Source: an uncultured Lachnospiraceae bacterium
GTDB taxonomy: Bacteria > Bacillota_A > Clostridia > Lachnospirales > Lachnospiraceae
Length of the DNA stretch: 64,000 nt
Direction: 5' to 3'
NCBI GenBank assembly: GCA_905207905.1
Contig: CAJLNC010000002.1
Span: forward strand, 1 to 64,000
Positions 1 to 8,464 of the stretch are shown in pieces (position 1 is the first letter of the stretch; the number at the start of each line of letters is the position of its first letter). Position numbers and translations under genes: made by a program. Under the pieces are notes generated by a model, which worked only from the letters and a program-made list of their open reading frames with translations, was not told the DNA's origin and did no database searches.

Positions 1-1
1 G

Positions 2-604
2 CGGTTGATATTTGGAGCGGATAAAAGGGCAGGAGGACAGATCTTTATTGATGGGAAAGAGGTAAAGATAGAAAGTCCCAGAGATGCCATTGCAAATAAA
101 ATTGGATTTGTGACAGAAAACAGAAAAGAAGAGGGACTCTTCCTGCGCACCAGCGTGCGTATGAATACCGTGATGGTTGCGCTGAAAAAAATTCTGAGAA
201 TGAATCTGTTTTTTGATTTCAGGAAAGAAAAAGAGATCGCAGAGGATTATGTAAAGAAATTAAATACTGTAACGCCTCATGTAAACCAGCGGGTGATGTT
301 TTTAAGCGGTGGGAATCAGCAAAAAGTGGTTCTTGCAAAATGGTTATTTTCTGATTCCAGAATCATTATTTTTGACGAGCCTACCAGAGGAATCGATGTG
401 GGAGCAAAAAGGGAAATTTATGAGATTATTAATCAGTTGGCAGCGGAGGGGAAGGTAGTAATTGTGGTTTCTTCAGAAATGGAGGAAGTTATGGGGATTA
501 CAGACCGGATTCTGATCATGCATGAAGGCAAAATTGCTGGTGAACTTACGAAAAACGAATATTCTCAGGAAACCATCACGGAATATGCAGTAGGAGGGAA
601 ATAA
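2..604 (+). CDS. Sugar ABC transporter ATP-binding protein, C-terminal part (partial)
   Basis: The reading frame is open from base 2, so the gene begins before the window. What is visible is most of the second nucleotide-binding domain of a double-NBD sugar ATPase (RbsA/MglA family): signature motif LSGGNQQK, then Walker B ending in FDEPTRGIDVGAK, then the switch region VVSSEMEEV. The Walker A motif of this domain would lie just upstream. It would energise sugar import on the cytoplasmic face with the permease that starts 2 bases after its stop codon. Family assignment is secure; the sugar is not known. Confidence 0.95.
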   Translation, partial: RLIFGADKRAGGQIFIDGKEVKIESPRDAIANKIGFVTENRKEEGLFLRTSVRMNTVMVALKKILRMNLFFDFRKEKEIAEDYVKKLNTVTPHVNQRVMFLSGGNQQKVVLAKWLFSDSRIIIFDEPTRGIDVGAKREIYEIINQLAAEGKVVIVVSSEMEEVMGITDRILIMHEGKIAGELTKNEYSQETITEYAVGGK

Positions 605-606
605 AG

Positions 607-1566
607 ATGCAGAAAAACAGTCCTATTAAAAAAATTGCCAAGATTGCGAATGATATGGGGGCGTGGCTCCTGATCATCGTAGTAGCACTTTTTCTTACAT
701 TTACAACCGATAAATTTTTAACCGCGGACAATATTTTAAATGTTCTTCGTCAGACAGCGGTGACAGCGATTACAGCCCTGGGGGCGTCCTTTGTAGTACT
801 GGGAGGAGAGATTGATCTGAGTACTGGTATGGCATCCACACTGGCAGGATGCAATGCAGCACTGTTAATGACAAAACTGAACTTTGGCGTAATTCCTTCC
901 ATCATTGTTGCTGTGTTGATTGGTTGCCTTTGCGGTATGGTTACAGGATTGATTGTTACATATTTTAAAATTTCATCCTTCATGGCCAGTTTGGCTATGC
1001 AATATATCATTCAGGGTATTATTTTGATCACTACAAACAGTATGCCCATCACAGGACTTCCGGACAGCTTCATGGTTCTTGGGCGGGGATATGTGGGCAA
1101 TTTTCTTCCGGTACCCATTATCATTATGGCAATTTTCTTTATTGTCGGAGCGATCCTTTTAAAGTACACCATTTTTGGACGTGGCGTTATGGCGATCGGT
1201 GAAAATGCAGAGGCAGCCAAGTTGTCAGGATTGAATGTCAATTTGACAAGAGTGGCCATGTTTGTAGTGTGCGGTTTTTGTTCTGCATTTGCAGGAATCG
1301 TACAGGCTTCGCGTATGTCTTCCGGTCAGCCCTCTTCCGGTACAGACCTGTCTTTGCAGGCACTGGCAGCCGTATATATCGGAGGTACGTTTAAAGGCAA
1401 TATGCTCAATACCCTGGCCGGTGCTTTGGCATGGGGATTTGTAAACAACGGTATGAACCTGCTGGGGGTCAACGCATATTGGCAGAAGGTGGTTCTCGGT
1501 GTCGTGATTATCGTGGCAGTTGGATTTGATATTTTCCGGGCTAAGATGAGTACTGCAAAACACTAA
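607..1566 (+). CDS. Sugar ABC transporter permease (RbsC family)
   Basis: A 319-residue polytopic membrane protein of the BPD_transp_2 (RbsC/XylH/MglC) family. It has a short charged N-terminus, about eight to ten hydrophobic segments, and the motif GGEIDLSTGM near residues 66-75, where the family usually has GGIDLSVG. A strong Shine-Dalgarno (GGAGGG) sits inside the end of the ATPase gene, so the two are translationally linked. It forms the transmembrane channel for the adjacent ATPase. The binding protein is not inside the window and is presumably encoded further upstream. Confidence 0.93.
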   Translation: MQKNSPIKKIAKIANDMGAWLLIIVVALFLTFTTDKFLTADNILNVLRQTAVTAITALGASFVVLGGEIDLSTGMASTLAGCNAALLMTKLNFGVIPSIIVAVLIGCLCGMVTGLIVTYFKISSFMASLAMQYIIQGIILITTNSMPITGLPDSFMVLGRGYVGNFLPVPIIIMAIFFIVGAILLKYTIFGRGVMAIGENAEAAKLSGLNVNLTRVAMFVVCGFCSAFAGIVQASRMSSGQPSSGTDLSLQALAAVYIGGTFKGNMLNTLAGALAWGFVNNGMNLLGVNAYWQKVVLGVVIIVAVGFDIFRAKMSTAKH

Positions 1567-1661
1567 TGAAAGGCAGGTAAACTCATACGAAAAGCCTTGC
1601 AATAAAAGTTGAAAAATGAAAAGAAGTTATTATTTTTCTTAAAATATAGGAGGAAACAGAA

Positions 1662-2549
1662 ATGAAAGTTGCTTACACTGCATGGACCTGGCTTCAAGAT
1701 GAATACAATAACTGGGCACCGCCCAGTCCTTATCCGAAACGGGATTTTGAACAGTCTTTGAGAGATTTAAAAGACTGTGGATATCAATATATGGAGAATT
1801 TTAATGTCGTTGCAGATATTTATGAAAACGATAAGGAAGAATTTGATGCGCTGATGGAGAAATACGGAATTGAGTTTTCCTGTATTTACACTTACCTTAC
1901 CGATAATCTGGAAAAAGATCTAAAGATTGGTGAGCGCTGTGCAAAATTTGCAAAAGAGCATAATTTTTCAATCATGAATCTGGAGATGCCAAGAAAGAAA
2001 ATCGGACAGCCGTTGGATGAAGAGACAATGCTTGGGGTATGCAGAGCAGCGGATGAGATGGCGAAGGTCTGTAAAAAGTATGGTCTGCAGATGAATATGC
2101 ATCCTCATTGGGGTACTTATGTGGAAACAGAAGCACAGATTGATTTTTTCCTGGAGCATGTAACAGAGGATATGAAACTCTGTCTGGATACTGCCCATAC
2201 GACGCTTTGCGGGATGGAACCAAAATATCTGTATGACAAATATTTATCTGCAGGAAAAGTGGGATACGTTCATCTGAAAGATATTTCCGGGGCACCGGGA
2301 GAAGAAAGAGACTGCGTGGGCAAGATGGTTCAGGATCCAGAGTTGTATCGGGTAGCAGATCCAGCCTATCCACCCAGAAGATTCCGCGCACTGGGACAGG
2401 GAATTGTAGATTTTCCAGGTATCCTGGAAGTTTTGAAAAAACATGGCTATGACGGATTTTTGACCGTAGAGTTGGACTTTAACCGGGTCAATAATTATGA
2501 ATCAGCAAGAACATCCAGAAAATATATCAAAGATATGCTTGGGCTGTAA
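1662..2549 (+). CDS. Sugar phosphate isomerase/epimerase family protein
   Basis: 295 residues of the xylose-isomerase-like TIM-barrel family (AP endonuclease 2 fold). Candidate metal ligands sit at strand ends: Glu in MNLEMPRK, Asp/His in LDTAHTT, His in HLKDISG and Glu in TVELDF. Family members interconvert keto-sugars or act on inositol derivatives. Start chosen at the ATG preceded by AGGAGG. It follows the transporter and precedes a ThuA protein and a dehydrogenase, so a catabolic role on the imported sugar or polyol is likely; the exact substrate cannot be read from sequence. Confidence 0.88.
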   Translation: MKVAYTAWTWLQDEYNNWAPPSPYPKRDFEQSLRDLKDCGYQYMENFNVVADIYENDKEEFDALMEKYGIEFSCIYTYLTDNLEKDLKIGERCAKFAKEHNFSIMNLEMPRKKIGQPLDEETMLGVCRAADEMAKVCKKYGLQMNMHPHWGTYVETEAQIDFFLEHVTEDMKLCLDTAHTTLCGMEPKYLYDKYLSAGKVGYVHLKDISGAPGEERDCVGKMVQDPELYRVADPAYPPRRFRALGQGIVDFPGILEVLKKHGYDGFLTVELDFNRVNNYESARTSRKYIKDMLGL

Positions 2550-2583
2550 AAAAGAAAGAACCAGAAGAAAGGAGGAAAGGAGT

Positions 2584-3327
2584 ATGAGAAAAGCGTATAT
2601 TTTCTATGGAGGTTGGGATGGACACGAACCGGAACAGGTAAGCGCAAGATTTAAACGAATGTTGGAAGCGGAAAATTTTGATGTGGTTCGTGAAGATAAT
2701 ATGAACCGTCTGGATGATGAAGAATTTTTAAGATCTATGGATCTGATTATTCCGCTTTGGACGCAAGGGTATCTTGGCGATTGTAGATGTTTTCGTCTTT
2801 GTGATGCCATTGCCTCCGGCGTTGGAATCGCAGGCTGCCATGGGGGAATGTGTGATGCGTTCCGTTGGAACATTGAGTATCAGTTTATGACAGGAAGCCA
2901 GTGGGTGGTTCATCCGGGTGATATCTGGTATCATCACTTATCTGATTTGGATCCGAAAAACATTGAGGAGGTAAATCGGGAGTATCCCAGCCCGGATGGT
3001 GCATTTGAGCGAGAATATGAGGTTCACTTTAAGAAAGGATGTTCTTCGCCTATCATTGAGGGTTTGGAAGATTTTAAAGTGAAGACAGAGCAGTATTATC
3101 TGCACCTGGATCCCTGTGTCAATGTGCTGGCAACCACTCAGGTAGATACATTAGGACCGCATACGCCGAATGGGATTGTAGAGATGCCGGTGGCATACAC
3201 AAAGCTGTGGGGAAAGGGAAGAGTGTTTTACACTTCCATGGGACATAAAGATAATATCTTTGATATTCCCTCTGTGGGAGAGATGGTTCGCCGCGGGTTT
3301 CTGTGGGCTGCAAGAAAAGAAAAATAG
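2584..3327 (+). CDS. ThuA domain-containing protein
   Basis: 247 residues with the ThuA (trehalose utilisation, glutamine-amidotransferase-like) fold: N-terminal FYGGWDGHEPEQ, later CHGGMCDAF (nucleophile-elbow-like), and C-terminal VFYTSMGHKDN. I prefer the ATG at 2584 because AGGAAAGGAG lies directly upstream; an upstream in-frame ATG at 2497 overlaps the previous gene and has no ribosome site. ThuA proteins recur in sugar and polyol catabolic clusters, often next to dehydrogenases, but their reaction is mostly undefined. Probably co-transcribed with its neighbours. Confidence 0.88.
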   Translation: MRKAYIFYGGWDGHEPEQVSARFKRMLEAENFDVVREDNMNRLDDEEFLRSMDLIIPLWTQGYLGDCRCFRLCDAIASGVGIAGCHGGMCDAFRWNIEYQFMTGSQWVVHPGDIWYHHLSDLDPKNIEEVNREYPSPDGAFEREYEVHFKKGCSSPIIEGLEDFKVKTEQYYLHLDPCVNVLATTQVDTLGPHTPNGIVEMPVAYTKLWGKGRVFYTSMGHKDNIFDIPSVGEMVRRGFLWAARKEK

Positions 3328-3382
3328 GTTGTTTGTAAATTAAGAATATATTTAGAAAATTAGTCACAAGGAGGCTAAAATT

Positions 3383-4357
3383 ATGCTTGCAAAAGGTGTT
3401 TTTGTTACAGATTACATGAAATTAGGACTTATGGACTATGATGTTCCAGAGCCAAAGTGGAATAAAGTGATGGTAAAGACGAAAGCCTGCGGCGTATGCT
3501 GCTGGGATTCCTGGCTGTATCGGGGCGTGAATGCTCCAGGCCCTATGCCTTATGTGATTGGCCACGAGGGAGTTGGCATTGTAGAGAAGGTCGGAGAAGG
3601 TGTTACTTCTCTGAAAGTGGGAGACAAGGTATTTTGTGCTTCCGGATGCAATGAGATGATGTGCGAATATTTTACTGTTCCGGAGGATGGGCTGGTAAAA
3701 CTGCCGGATGACACAGAGGATTGGGCAAAAGCGGTATTGGAGCCCAACTGCTGTGTGGTAAACCTGTTAGATATTTCCCATATCAGGCCGGGGGATCATG
3801 TGGTGCTGGTGGGTGCCGGCTATATGGGATTAATGACTCTCCAGGGAATTATGAATGGCTCACCTGCTGGTCGTGTAACTGTATTTGAGCTTCGGGAAGA
3901 CCGTAGAAAGATGGCAGAGGAATACCACCCCTATGAAGTGCTGGATCCGGAAAGTGAAGATGGAAAACGGGTGATTGCAGAAATTCAGGCAAAGGGAGGT
4001 GCAGATGTTTGCATTGATTTTGGGGCATCTGCTTCCGGTTTCCATTTAGCAGACTCTATGACCAAAGAAGCAGGAAAATTGATTGTTGGAAGTTTCCATC
4101 GCACAAAATTGGAGTTTGACGGATCAAAATGGCACTTAGGCGGGCTGACAGTGTACAATTTGTCTCCCATGAGCAATGCGCATTATCGAGAAATTATTCC
4201 AAGAACTTATGAATTGATCAAACGCGGTGTGTATGATCCCGCAAAATATATGACCCATACGGCTCATTACAAGGATGCGGAAGGCATGGAGTATCTGTTC
4301 CAGCGTGCAGTGGACAAGAAGGATGGATATATCAAGGGAGCAGTGTTGTTTGATTGA
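3383..4357 (+). CDS. Zinc-dependent medium-chain alcohol/polyol dehydrogenase
   Basis: 324 residues of the MDR superfamily. The catalytic zinc site is visible as Cys36 (KACGVCCWD) and His61-Glu62 (GHEGVG). The Rossmann nucleotide-binding turn is VGAGYMG. The structural-zinc lobe with its four cysteines looks absent or reduced (region VFCASGCNEMMCEYF), and the protein is slightly shorter than sorbitol or threonine dehydrogenases. It probably oxidises a sugar alcohol or inositol-type substrate with NAD(P). It lies in the same direction as the isomerase and ThuA genes behind a good AAGGAGG site. Confidence 0.9.
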   Translation: MLAKGVFVTDYMKLGLMDYDVPEPKWNKVMVKTKACGVCCWDSWLYRGVNAPGPMPYVIGHEGVGIVEKVGEGVTSLKVGDKVFCASGCNEMMCEYFTVPEDGLVKLPDDTEDWAKAVLEPNCCVVNLLDISHIRPGDHVVLVGAGYMGLMTLQGIMNGSPAGRVTVFELREDRRKMAEEYHPYEVLDPESEDGKRVIAEIQAKGGADVCIDFGASASGFHLADSMTKEAGKLIVGSFHRTKLEFDGSKWHLGGLTVYNLSPMSNAHYREIIPRTYELIKRGVYDPAKYMTHTAHYKDAEGMEYLFQRAVDKKDGYIKGAVLFD

Positions 4358-4386
4358 TTAAATAGGTATAAGAATAAGACAAAAAC

Positions 4387-4418
4387 GGCAGGGCAGGAGG
4401 GGAACCGCTTGCCCTGCC
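4387..4418 (+). terminator. Intercistronic GC-rich hairpin
   Basis: Perfect 9-bp inverted repeat (GGCAGGGCA with TGCCCTGCC) in the gap between the dehydrogenase and the next gene. No U-tract follows, so it is more likely an mRNA-stabilising or pausing hairpin than a full terminator. Confidence 0.5.
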
Positions 4419-4502
4419 AGGTGTTTGATCAATTACAGTATCAAATATATCTACCAAAATTAAGAAGAGTTGGAACACGCATCATATTGAGGAGGAAAAA
4501 TT

Positions 4503-5360
4503 ATGTCAGGAAAATTTCCAAGAACGATGGTGGGTGGAGTATCCCTACCGCGGATGATTATTGGATGCAACTGGATTTCCGGTTTTAGCCACAGAAGTGC
4601 AGCAGGGGATACTATGATCAGGGAACGCCATCATAGTCCCGAGAGTTCGGCGGCTATTTTTGAGACTTTTATGAACGAGGGGGTAAACGCAGTGCTGGGG
4701 CTGTTTGGAACAGATCCCAATCTTCGGAAAGCAGTAGATCTGGCTCAGGAAAAAACGGGAAAAGAAATGATCATTATTGACGAGCCGATACTGAATATGG
4801 ATGACACACCGATGGCAAGACATGAGGCGGAGCTGGAAATTAAAGAATGTGCAAGGCGGGGAGCAAAATTTTGTCTGCCATTACATTCCTGTATCGAACA
4901 GTTAGTGAATAAAAACACAGAAACTATGGATCGTCTGCCGGATTATCTGAAAATGATCCGTGACGCAGGGATGATTCCTGGTTTGTCTGCCCATATGCCG
5001 GAAGTGATCCAGTATGCAGATAAAAATGAATATGATGTGGAAACTTATATTCAGATTTTTAACTGCATGGGATTTTTAATGCAGGTGGAGATTGAAAGTG
5101 TGGCTAAGATCATCCATGCTGCCAAGAAACCGGTGCTTACCATTAAACCCTGTGCAGCTGGAAGAACCACCCCCTATGTGGGGTTGAATTTCTGTTACAA
5201 TACGATTCGTCCTCAGGATATGGTGGCAATCGGATGCTTTAACACGAATGAGGCGCTGGAAGATATGGAATATGCCAGAGCTGCGATTGAAAGACGGCTT
5301 CCAGACGTATCTCATAGAAATAGTCCTTTATCTACCAGTGTGATAAAAGGATGCGTATAA
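4503..5360 (+). CDS. Unassigned barrel-type protein, possibly aldo/keto-reductase-like
   Basis: 285 residues, translated from an ATG 8 bases after GAGGAGG. I do not recognise a named family. Seen in the sequence: an N-terminal LPRMIIGCNW, a segment GLSAHMPEVIQYA resembling the part of aldo/keto reductases where a GVSTH-type strand precedes a helix, and a C-terminal MVAIGCFNTNEAL like the end of such barrels. No clear catalytic Tyr/Lys pair stands out. Position after the dehydrogenase and before the LacI regulator suggests a role in the same catabolic pathway. Function is inference only. Confidence 0.7.
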   Translation: MSGKFPRTMVGGVSLPRMIIGCNWISGFSHRSAAGDTMIRERHHSPESSAAIFETFMNEGVNAVLGLFGTDPNLRKAVDLAQEKTGKEMIIIDEPILNMDDTPMARHEAELEIKECARRGAKFCLPLHSCIEQLVNKNTETMDRLPDYLKMIRDAGMIPGLSAHMPEVIQYADKNEYDVETYIQIFNCMGFLMQVEIESVAKIIHAAKKPVLTIKPCAAGRTTPYVGLNFCYNTIRPQDMVAIGCFNTNEALEDMEYARAAIERRLPDVSHRNSPLSTSVIKGCV

Positions 5361-5404
5361 TCGTCATTCTTTGCCGGTAATTGGGGAAAATGAATAAGTG
5401 ATAC

Positions 5405-5433
5405 TTGTGAGGCTATGTTTTTTAGGTTATAAT
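5405..5433 (+). promoter_or_regulatory. Predicted sigma-A promoter for the LacI-type gene
   Basis: -35 TTGTGA (5405-5410), 17-base spacer, -10 TATAAT (5428-5433). A 7-bp inverted repeat (TACTTGT at 5402-5408, ACAAGTA at 5440-5446) flanks it and could be an autoregulatory operator. Confidence 0.65.
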
Positions 5434-5457
5434 TTTGTTACAAGTAGTACTTTTTTC

Positions 5458-5467
5458 GGGGGGGGGG
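5458..5467 (+). repeat. Homopolymeric G10 tract in the ribosome-binding region
   Basis: Ten consecutive G residues, preceded by TTTTTTC, end 4 bases before the ATG of the LacI-type gene. The tract takes the place of a normal Shine-Dalgarno site. Such tracts are prone to slippage, in the cell and in sequencing. Confidence 0.85.
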
Positions 5468-5471
5468 TAAA

Positions 5472-6500
5472 ATGAGAGTAACGATAAAAGATATTGCAAG
5501 GGAGACCGGCTTGTCGCCAACGACAGTCTCTATTGTTTTAAATAATAAGCCTCACCGTTTGTCGGAAGAAACCAGGCAGAGAGTTTGGGAAATTGCAAAG
5601 AAAATGAATTATCGCCCCAACAGTATGGCGGCCAGTTTAAAAACTAAAAAGACAAAAACGGTTGGGATGATTATATCTAGTTTTACGGATGCCTATTATG
5701 GTGAATTAGTAAGCGGCGCAGAGGAAAAATGTCTGCAGGAAGGTTATGCGCTGATTACCTGTACAGAGGATGCTTCCAATCCCCAATATATCAATTTGCT
5801 GATTGATAGAGGGGTTGACGGGATTATTCTTTCGGGAAGCGGTTTTTATCGTGATAAGAGACAGGAATTAGTAGAATATATTCAAAGCTTTGGGATTCCG
5901 GTTGTTTCAGCAGATTCTTTGATGCAGGCGGATAAAGTAATGAATGTTTGTTCTGACAACCTTTTAGGAGGCTATCGGGCAACTGCCCATTTGTTGGAAT
6001 TGGGACATACAAAAATTGGCTGTATTACCGGTCCTATTGAGCGAGAGGGCAATAATGGTTCTGCCAGCCGGAGATACCAGGGCTATCGAACAGCCCTGAA
6101 GGAATATGGCATTCCATTTCAGGAGCGTTATGTTGCGCATGGAGAATTTAATATAAGATCTGGGATGGAATGCACGCCGCACCTGATTGAACAGGGAGTT
6201 ACAGCAATTGTTGCGGCCAATGACCTGTGTGCATACGGCATCTATAAATGGGCAAAAGAACACCACGTCCGTATTCCAGAGGACTGTTCTGTTATTGGAT
6301 ATGATGATATTCAGTATTCAGATTTTTTTAATCCCAGTTTGACTACGATACGTCAGCCAGCTCACAAAGTGGGGTATGAGGCTGCCCGGAAAATTATAGA
6401 GTATACGGATGACGGAGAGGGTTTCGTACAAGAAGATATCATTTATCAGCCGGAATTGATTATAAGAGAAAGTACCTGTGCGCCGGGAAAGGGCAGATAA
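5472..6500 (+). CDS. LacI/GalR family transcriptional regulator
   Basis: 342 residues. The N-terminal LacI helix-turn-helix (IKDIARETGLSPTTVSIVLN, residues 4-23) and hinge region (NYRPNSMAASLK) are followed by a type-1 periplasmic-binding-like effector domain, including the usual SVIGYDDIQYSDFFNP segment near the C-terminus. It follows the sugar catabolic genes in the same orientation but has its own promoter. It most likely represses the upstream cluster and itself in response to the imported sugar. Translation probably depends on the unusual G10 tract. Confidence 0.93.
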   Translation: MRVTIKDIARETGLSPTTVSIVLNNKPHRLSEETRQRVWEIAKKMNYRPNSMAASLKTKKTKTVGMIISSFTDAYYGELVSGAEEKCLQEGYALITCTEDASNPQYINLLIDRGVDGIILSGSGFYRDKRQELVEYIQSFGIPVVSADSLMQADKVMNVCSDNLLGGYRATAHLLELGHTKIGCITGPIEREGNNGSASRRYQGYRTALKEYGIPFQERYVAHGEFNIRSGMECTPHLIEQGVTAIVAANDLCAYGIYKWAKEHHVRIPEDCSVIGYDDIQYSDFFNPSLTTIRQPAHKVGYEAARKIIEYTDDGEGFVQEDIIYQPELIIRESTCAPGKGR

Positions 6501-6598
6501 ATTTTGTCCTTTTGTTTGCAGATGAGGCGTAAAGAATGGATATGGATGGTTTTTTCTTGAAGGTTGCGTTTTGTTAGTATACATAGAAGGAGAAGGAT

Positions 6599-6994
6599 AT
6601 GAAAAAAGATCGTTTACTTAATCCGGAAATATTAAAAGAAGTTGCAGCTTTGGGGCATACAGAGTATTTTTGTATTGCAGATTGTGGTTTGCCAGTACCA
6701 AAGGGAGTAAAAGTGATCGATGTTTCTGTAACAGCAGGAATCCCTGGATTTTTGGATGTATTAAAAGCGGTAGAAAAAGAATTGGTAGTAGAATCATGCA
6801 TTCTTGCAGCAGAGATTGAAACTGTAAATTCCAAACTTCTCTCAGAGGTAAAGGAAGTACTGGGAGAGATGCCGGCGGAATTGCTTCCCCATGAGGAGTT
6901 CAAGAAACTGACTGCGGGTGCAAAATGCATCGTGCGCACAGGAGAAACTTCTTCCTATGCCAATATTATTTTGGTCGGCGGTGTTAATTTTTAA
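6599..6994 (+). CDS. RbsD/FucU family sugar mutarotase (D-ribose pyranase-like)
   Basis: 131 residues, the normal size for RbsD. Family features: LGHTEYFCIADCGLPVP with the conserved His near residue 20, and a C-terminal GETSSYANIILVGGV, like the family's EFTPYANIILxxGV. These cytoplasmic enzymes interconvert pyranose and furanose (or alpha and beta) forms of an imported sugar. Strong AGAAGGAGAAGG ribosome site. It closes the catabolic cluster and is followed by a terminator, so the cluster's substrate is probably a pentose or deoxysugar-like compound. Confidence 0.9.
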   Translation: MKKDRLLNPEILKEVAALGHTEYFCIADCGLPVPKGVKVIDVSVTAGIPGFLDVLKAVEKELVVESCILAAEIETVNSKLLSEVKEVLGEMPAELLPHEEFKKLTAGAKCIVRTGETSSYANIILVGGVNF

Positions 6995-7023
6995 AATAGA
7001 ACTTTTGATAATGGTACGGTATA

Positions 7024-7062
7024 GGGGATGCTGCCTGTTTTATTCTGGAGCATCTCCTTTTT
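7024..7062 (+). terminator. Intrinsic terminator after rbsD-like gene
   Basis: 9-bp stem (GGGGATGCT with AGCATCTCC, one G-U pair) followed by TTTTT. It ends the first catabolic cluster. Confidence 0.8.
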
Positions 7063-7253
7063 GTGATTTTACAGGATAGAAAATTGCCAGCAGGGGTGAA
7101 GCACACTTTGGACTAAGCATTCTGCTAAAACTTAGATTTTCACAATTCTTACATAATTTCATCACGAATTGAACACATTTCCAACAACAAATAAACACAA
7201 TTCCAACTTAAAATATCCTTATAACTTTATTAAATGCAAAGGAGTATTACAAG

Positions 7254-8462
7254 ATGGAAAAGATTCAGTCAATTCAAACAGCAAAGAAGAAAGTTCTTGC
7301 AGTGTGGTTTGCCGCAGCTTTGATGGTAACCTGGGCGCTGTGGTTTCCAATGGCCGTACATGCTGCAGGCGATGTCACCATGAGTACCGACTACCCAGGG
7401 ATTTCCTTGAAACCCGGAGATTCTGCCAGCTTTCCATTGTATTTGATTAGCGGAGAAGATACGGAACTGGATGTAAAGCTTACTGCAGATTCCCTGCCGG
7501 AAGGCTGGGAGGGTTATTTCCGCGGCAGTGACAGCCATGTGAGTCAGGTACACGTGTCTGCCGGGCAGACGAAGGAGGAAAGCCCGGAATTAAGCTATGC
7601 ACTGACGATACCGGAGGAGGTAGAAGAGGGAGAGTATCAGGTGGTATTGAAAGCGGATGGAGGCATGGGAAATACTGCAGCACTGCCTCTGACGATTCAG
7701 GTAACCAAGGAAGAGGCTGGATCCGGCAACTTTACAGCAGAATATCCGGAGCAGCAGGGGGCCACAGGAACCAGCTTCAGTTTTGATACCACGCTTGTAA
7801 ACAACGGAATTTCCTCTCAATCCTACAGTCTTTCCGCCAAGGCGCCGGAGGGATGGCAGGTGAACTTCACACCTTCCGGTGAGACAAATCAGGTGGCCAG
7901 TCTCCCGGTGGACGCAGGTTCCAGTCAGGGGATCACTGTGGCTGTAATTCCAGGGGAACAGGTGGAACAGGGTACGTATACTGTTGACTGTACTGCAGTG
8001 TCTGCCAGCGAGACATTGAAGCTCCAGCTTCAGATAACGATTACAGGGACCTATGATGCTGTGCTTACCACTCCCACCGGAAACCTGAGCATGGATGCTT
8101 ATGCGGGCGAGGAGACTCCTATTACTTTAAGCATTCAGAACACAGGAAATGTTGCACTGGAAAATCTGCAGCTTACCAGCTCTGCATCTACAGACTGGAA
8201 TGTGCGGTTTGATGAGACAACGATCGATTCTTTGGAAGCGGGTGCTACAAAAGAGATCACAGCCTACATACAGCCAGCGGAAAATGCGGTGATCGGAGAT
8301 TATGTAACGTCCATTACTCTGAGCAATGACCAGGTTTCTCAGGAGATGGATCTGAGAGTGTCTGTGAAGAATCATACTACTTGGGGATTAGCAGCAGTAG
8401 GGATTATCGTGGTTCTGTGTATTGGTCTTGGGATGATCATTCGCAAATACGGGAGACGGTAA
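7254..8462 (+). CDS. NEW3-domain surface protein with C-terminal membrane anchor
   Basis: 402 residues. Signal peptide at about 1-38 (cleavage near AVHAA), then roughly 330 residues of Ser/Thr/Gly-rich beta-sandwich repeats of the NEW3 (COG1470, alpha-galactosidase-associated) type, recognisable by segments such as IQNTGNVALENLQL. One transmembrane helix near 375-393 and a short positively charged tail (RKYGRR) follow. No enzyme domain is visible. The gene ends 2 bases before an ABC ATPase and is followed by an ABC-2 permease, so it is probably an extracytoplasmic partner of that transporter. Confidence 0.82.
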   Translation: MEKIQSIQTAKKKVLAVWFAAALMVTWALWFPMAVHAAGDVTMSTDYPGISLKPGDSASFPLYLISGEDTELDVKLTADSLPEGWEGYFRGSDSHVSQVHVSAGQTKEESPELSYALTIPEEVEEGEYQVVLKADGGMGNTAALPLTIQVTKEEAGSGNFTAEYPEQQGATGTSFSFDTTLVNNGISSQSYSLSAKAPEGWQVNFTPSGETNQVASLPVDAGSSQGITVAVIPGEQVEQGTYTVDCTAVSASETLKLQLQITITGTYDAVLTTPTGNLSMDAYAGEETPITLSIQNTGNVALENLQLTSSASTDWNVRFDETTIDSLEAGATKEITAYIQPAENAVIGDYVTSITLSNDQVSQEMDLRVSVKNHTTWGLAAVGIIVVLCIGLGMIIRKYGRR

Positions 8463-8464
8463 TT

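Noticed and set aside
5405..5446. Inverted repeat TACTTGT/ACAAGTA as a firm LacI operator
   Set aside because: Arms are only 7 bases and 31 bases apart, unlike the compact palindromes of LacI-type operators; kept only as a possibility in the promoter entry.
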